A stretch of DNA of 7,301 nt from Planctomycetota bacterium (GTDB taxonomy: Bacteria > Planctomycetota > Phycisphaerae > SM23-33). The translations under genes and the position numbers were made by a program. Position 1 is the stretch's first letter. Each line of letters begins with the position of its first letter. This document shows, in pieces, positions 6,030 to 7,301 of the stretch. Under the pieces are notes generated by a model. That model was not told the DNA's origin and did no database searches. It worked only from the letters and a program-made list of their open reading frames with translations. The stretch is from contig JAGHBS010000268.1 in the NCBI GenBank assembly GCA_021160865.1, forward strand, positions 1 through 7,301, written 5' to 3'.

Positions 6030-6454
6030 GAGGGACGATATTGATTGATTTTTCACTTCACCGCTGCTGTCGTGGGCATGCTTTAATCGGGACGATGGTA
6101 TTCATCGTTCTGGCGATGCTATTGTGGGCGGCAGTATATGCACAGATGGCATCGGCTCTTCGTGTCGAGAAGGCCTGCAAATTGCGGCTTGACCAGGCAA
6201 AGGGGCCTGTTCGTGCAATGGCGTGGGGATTATCGTTGCTTGAGACGGGGAAACCACCTTGTAATCCATATTCTTGCAAGGTTTCTTTCGATGATCAGCC
6301 TGGTAAGGAGTTTGTAATTACCTTTACAAGGATTGAAGAGAATAAATATAAAGTGGAAGTTCGCCCTGCCACTGAATCCGATAGTCTATTGCCTCCGCCT
6401 CCATCGAATTTTAATCAACCCTCGCCCCCTATGCCACCACCATCTCCGTTCTGA
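6026..6454 (+). CDS. Short GspK/PilX-like minor pseudopilin with a proline-rich tail
   Basis: This 142-residue protein starts at ATG 6026, which overlaps the previous stop as ATGA; a GTG at 6014 would add 4 residues. A prepilin-like signal R16-G17|H18-A-L-I-G22 precedes a hydrophobic helix (about 18-40). Mature +5 is Gly, not Glu; lack of Glu5 is a known trait of GspK, and position after the GspJ-like gene fits. Unlike GspK (about 300 residues with a large domain inserted) the body is only about 80 residues, containing a C79-x4-C84 pair, then a low-complexity tail rich in Pro, Ser and Asn (about 121-142). The leader carries adjacent Cys14-Cys15. The frame ends in three in-frame stops, TGA TAA TGA (6452-6460). 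It could equally be a PilX-type minor pilin; the GspK name rests mainly on gene order and the missing Glu5. Confidence 0.66.
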   Translation: MRGTILIDFSLHRCCRGHALIGTMVFIVLAMLLWAAVYAQMASALRVEKACKLRLDQAKGPVRAMAWGLSLLETGKPPCNPYSCKVSFDDQPGKEFVITFTRIEENKYKVEVRPATESDSLLPPPPSNFNQPSPPMPPPSPF

Positions 6455-6555
6455 TAATGATGTAAGATGCCTGTTTGTCTATAATCCTTGACATGGTATC
6501 AAAATTGGATGAGACTATCATTTTCACTACACACGTGAAGGAAGATTTTTAAAGC
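6455..6555 (+). promoter_or_regulatory. Intergenic region with possible promoter elements for the downstream membrane-protein pair
   Basis: The stretch is AT-rich and contains TATAAT at 6480-6485 (no good -35 at 16-18 bp upstream) and TTGACA at 6488-6493, whose nearest -10-like element, TATCAT at 6516-6521, is 22 bp away and so too far for standard sigma-70 spacing. TTCAC at 6524-6528 and GTGAA at 6535-6539 could form a 5-bp hairpin just before the SD (AAGGAAG 6538-6544). There is no hairpin followed directly by a T run, so no intrinsic terminator is called. A promoter is likely by position but not resolved. Confidence 0.3.
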
Positions 6556-7089
6556 GTGGCAAGGAGAAAAGGACAGCAGAATAGTTTTGCGCCTTTTGTC
6601 GCAGGGATTTTGGGATGGTTAGTTCCCGGGGCAGGGCATGTTTATCTTAGACGAACTGTACGTGGAATAATCATCTTCATCTGTATAAATGGATTATTTT
6701 GGAGTGGTGTTGCTATAGGGGGCGTTTTTACTACTGATCCCCTGAAGCAGCAATGGTGGTTTACTGCCCAGATGTGCACGGGGGTATCGGGTATCGCATC
6801 GTGGTATCGACAGGAACAGTACCGTAAGACGATAACAAAACAGATCGGAATCTCCCCCAGGCCAAGGTGGGCGAATGATAAACAATGGTGGGATGAGTAT
6901 GAGCGAGAACTGGTTAAAAGGCGATTAATGTTAGTATATCCGACCGATGTAGTCGCACGGGCTTATGCAGGTATCGCGGGAATGCTGAATCTGTTATGCA
7001 TTTTCGATGCGGTCGTATTGGCGATGCTCGGTCATTTCGGCGAGCGGATAGGAAAAGATACTGAATCCTCCAAGGAGAACTCTCAATGA
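6556..7089 (+). CDS. Multi-pass membrane protein of unknown function (resembles a planctomycete DUF6677-like family)
   Basis: This 177-residue protein starts at GTG 6556, with AAGGAAG 11 nt upstream. A basic N-terminus (MARRKGQQ) leads into a helix with the motif G-W-L-V-P-G-A-G-H-V-Y-L (about 20-31), then R-G-I-I-I-F and a second helix (about 37-58). Further hydrophobic segments lie at about 66-84 and 136-160, with a Trp- and charge-rich soluble loop (about 85-130) between them. The W-x-x-P-G-x-G-H-x-Y-L motif resembles TM2-like small membrane proteins and, from memory, a planctomycete family listed as DUF6677. I cannot verify that family name here. No catalytic residues are recognised. It is separated from the pseudopilin operon by about 100 bp and overlaps the next gene by ATGA. 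The link to the filament machine is unproven. Confidence 0.75.
   Translation: MARRKGQQNSFAPFVAGILGWLVPGAGHVYLRRTVRGIIIFICINGLFWSGVAIGGVFTTDPLKQQWWFTAQMCTGVSGIASWYRQEQYRKTITKQIGISPRPRWANDKQWWDEYERELVKRRLMLVYPTDVVARAYAGIAGMLNLLCIFDAVVLAMLGHFGERIGKDTESSKENSQ
7072..7077 (+). promoter_or_regulatory. Ribosome binding site of the 70-residue membrane protein
   Basis: AAGGAG lies 8 nt before ATG 7086, which supports this short gene as real. Confidence 0.7.
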
Positions 7090-7298
7090 GTATCTTTGTA
7101 CACCCGATAACCATGGGACGCAATTCACTGTGGTTGGTACTACCTTTGTGTATGGTACTGGCAGTGATTTACAAGACCATTCGAGTTCAGACATTGCGAG
7201 AACTGCCTCTGCGGATTTTTATCCTGTGGTTGTATATCATTGGCGGGCTGATTGCCCTGGGAGTTGTCTTCTATTTGCTATTGGAATATATCGCATAG
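7086..7298 (+). CDS. Small two-helix membrane protein of unknown function
   Basis: This 70-residue protein overlaps the upstream stop as ATGA and has a good SD, so it is probably translated and coupled to the upstream membrane protein. It has two hydrophobic helices, about 14-31 and 41-68, joined by a short basic loop (K-T-I-R-V-Q-T-L-R-E), which suggests a hairpin with both ends outside the cytoplasm by the positive-inside rule. No family is recognised and no polar catalytic residues are evident. The likely partner is the product of the preceding gene. The frame closes with TAG at 7296-7298, almost at the window edge. Confidence 0.7.
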   Translation: MSIFVHPITMGRNSLWLVLPLCMVLAVIYKTIRVQTLRELPLRIFILWLYIIGGLIALGVVFYLLLEYIA

Positions 7299-7301
7299 AA
7301 G

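Noticed and set aside
6488..6521. TTGACA with TATCAT as a standard sigma-70 promoter
   Set aside because: The spacer is 22 bp, well outside the usual 16-18 bp; it is kept only as part of a low-confidence intergenic entry.
6524..6550. TTCAC/GTGAA hairpin followed by a T run as an intrinsic terminator
   Set aside because: The stem is only 5 bp and AT-rich, the T run starts several bases after the stem and overlaps the region of the next gene's SD.
1..7301. CRISPR arrays, tRNA/rRNA genes, insertion sequences, attachment sites
   Set aside because: No repeat-spacer pattern, cloverleaf, transposase or terminal inverted repeat was seen; the window is nearly filled by colinear protein genes.

Overview
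The window carries most of a type II secretion / type IV pilus-like (type IV filament) assembly operon, all on the + strand, followed by a two-gene unit of small membrane proteins. Tightly packed genes, Shine-Dalgarno (SD) sites and moderate GC mark it as bacterial chromosome. The hybrid PilO/GspE/GspF/pseudopilin layout, the PilZ genes and a downstream protein resembling a planctomycete-type family of unknown function suggest a Planctomycetota bacterium, perhaps Phycisphaerae. That assignment is inference from recalled families, not from a search.

Positions 1-871 hold two inner-membrane platform proteins. The first is the C-terminal end of a PilO/GspM-like protein whose start lies outside the window. 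The second is a bitopic protein with a Pro/Thr-rich periplasmic linker and a PilP/GspC/GspB-like terminal domain. Positions 868-3743 hold the motor: a complete GspE/PilB ATPase and a complete GspF/PilC platform protein. Positions 3867-5063 hold two PilZ-domain (probable cyclic-di-GMP receptor) genes. The second PilZ domain is fused in frame to a complete type IV pseudopilin. Positions 5069-6454 hold three further pseudopilins in the order GspI-like, GspJ-like, GspK-like, which is the usual minor-pseudopilin order. No secretin, prepilin peptidase, PilM or PilN is present; they may lie upstream or elsewhere.

After a roughly 100-bp non-coding stretch, positions 6556-7298 encode a four-helix membrane protein and a 70-residue two-helix membrane protein that overlap by ATGA and need not belong to the filament system.

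The standout is the PilZ-pseudopilin fusion at 4236-5063. By type IV pilin topology, the PilZ domain would be a roughly 138-residue cytoplasmic 'leader' that prepilin peptidase removes. A second-messenger sensor would then sit on the uncleaved filament subunit and be released on maturation. A perfect but start-less SD-like octamer at the domain junction may be the remnant of an older gene boundary, or may point to internal initiation. Neither the fusion's function nor c-di-GMP binding can be proven from sequence alone.
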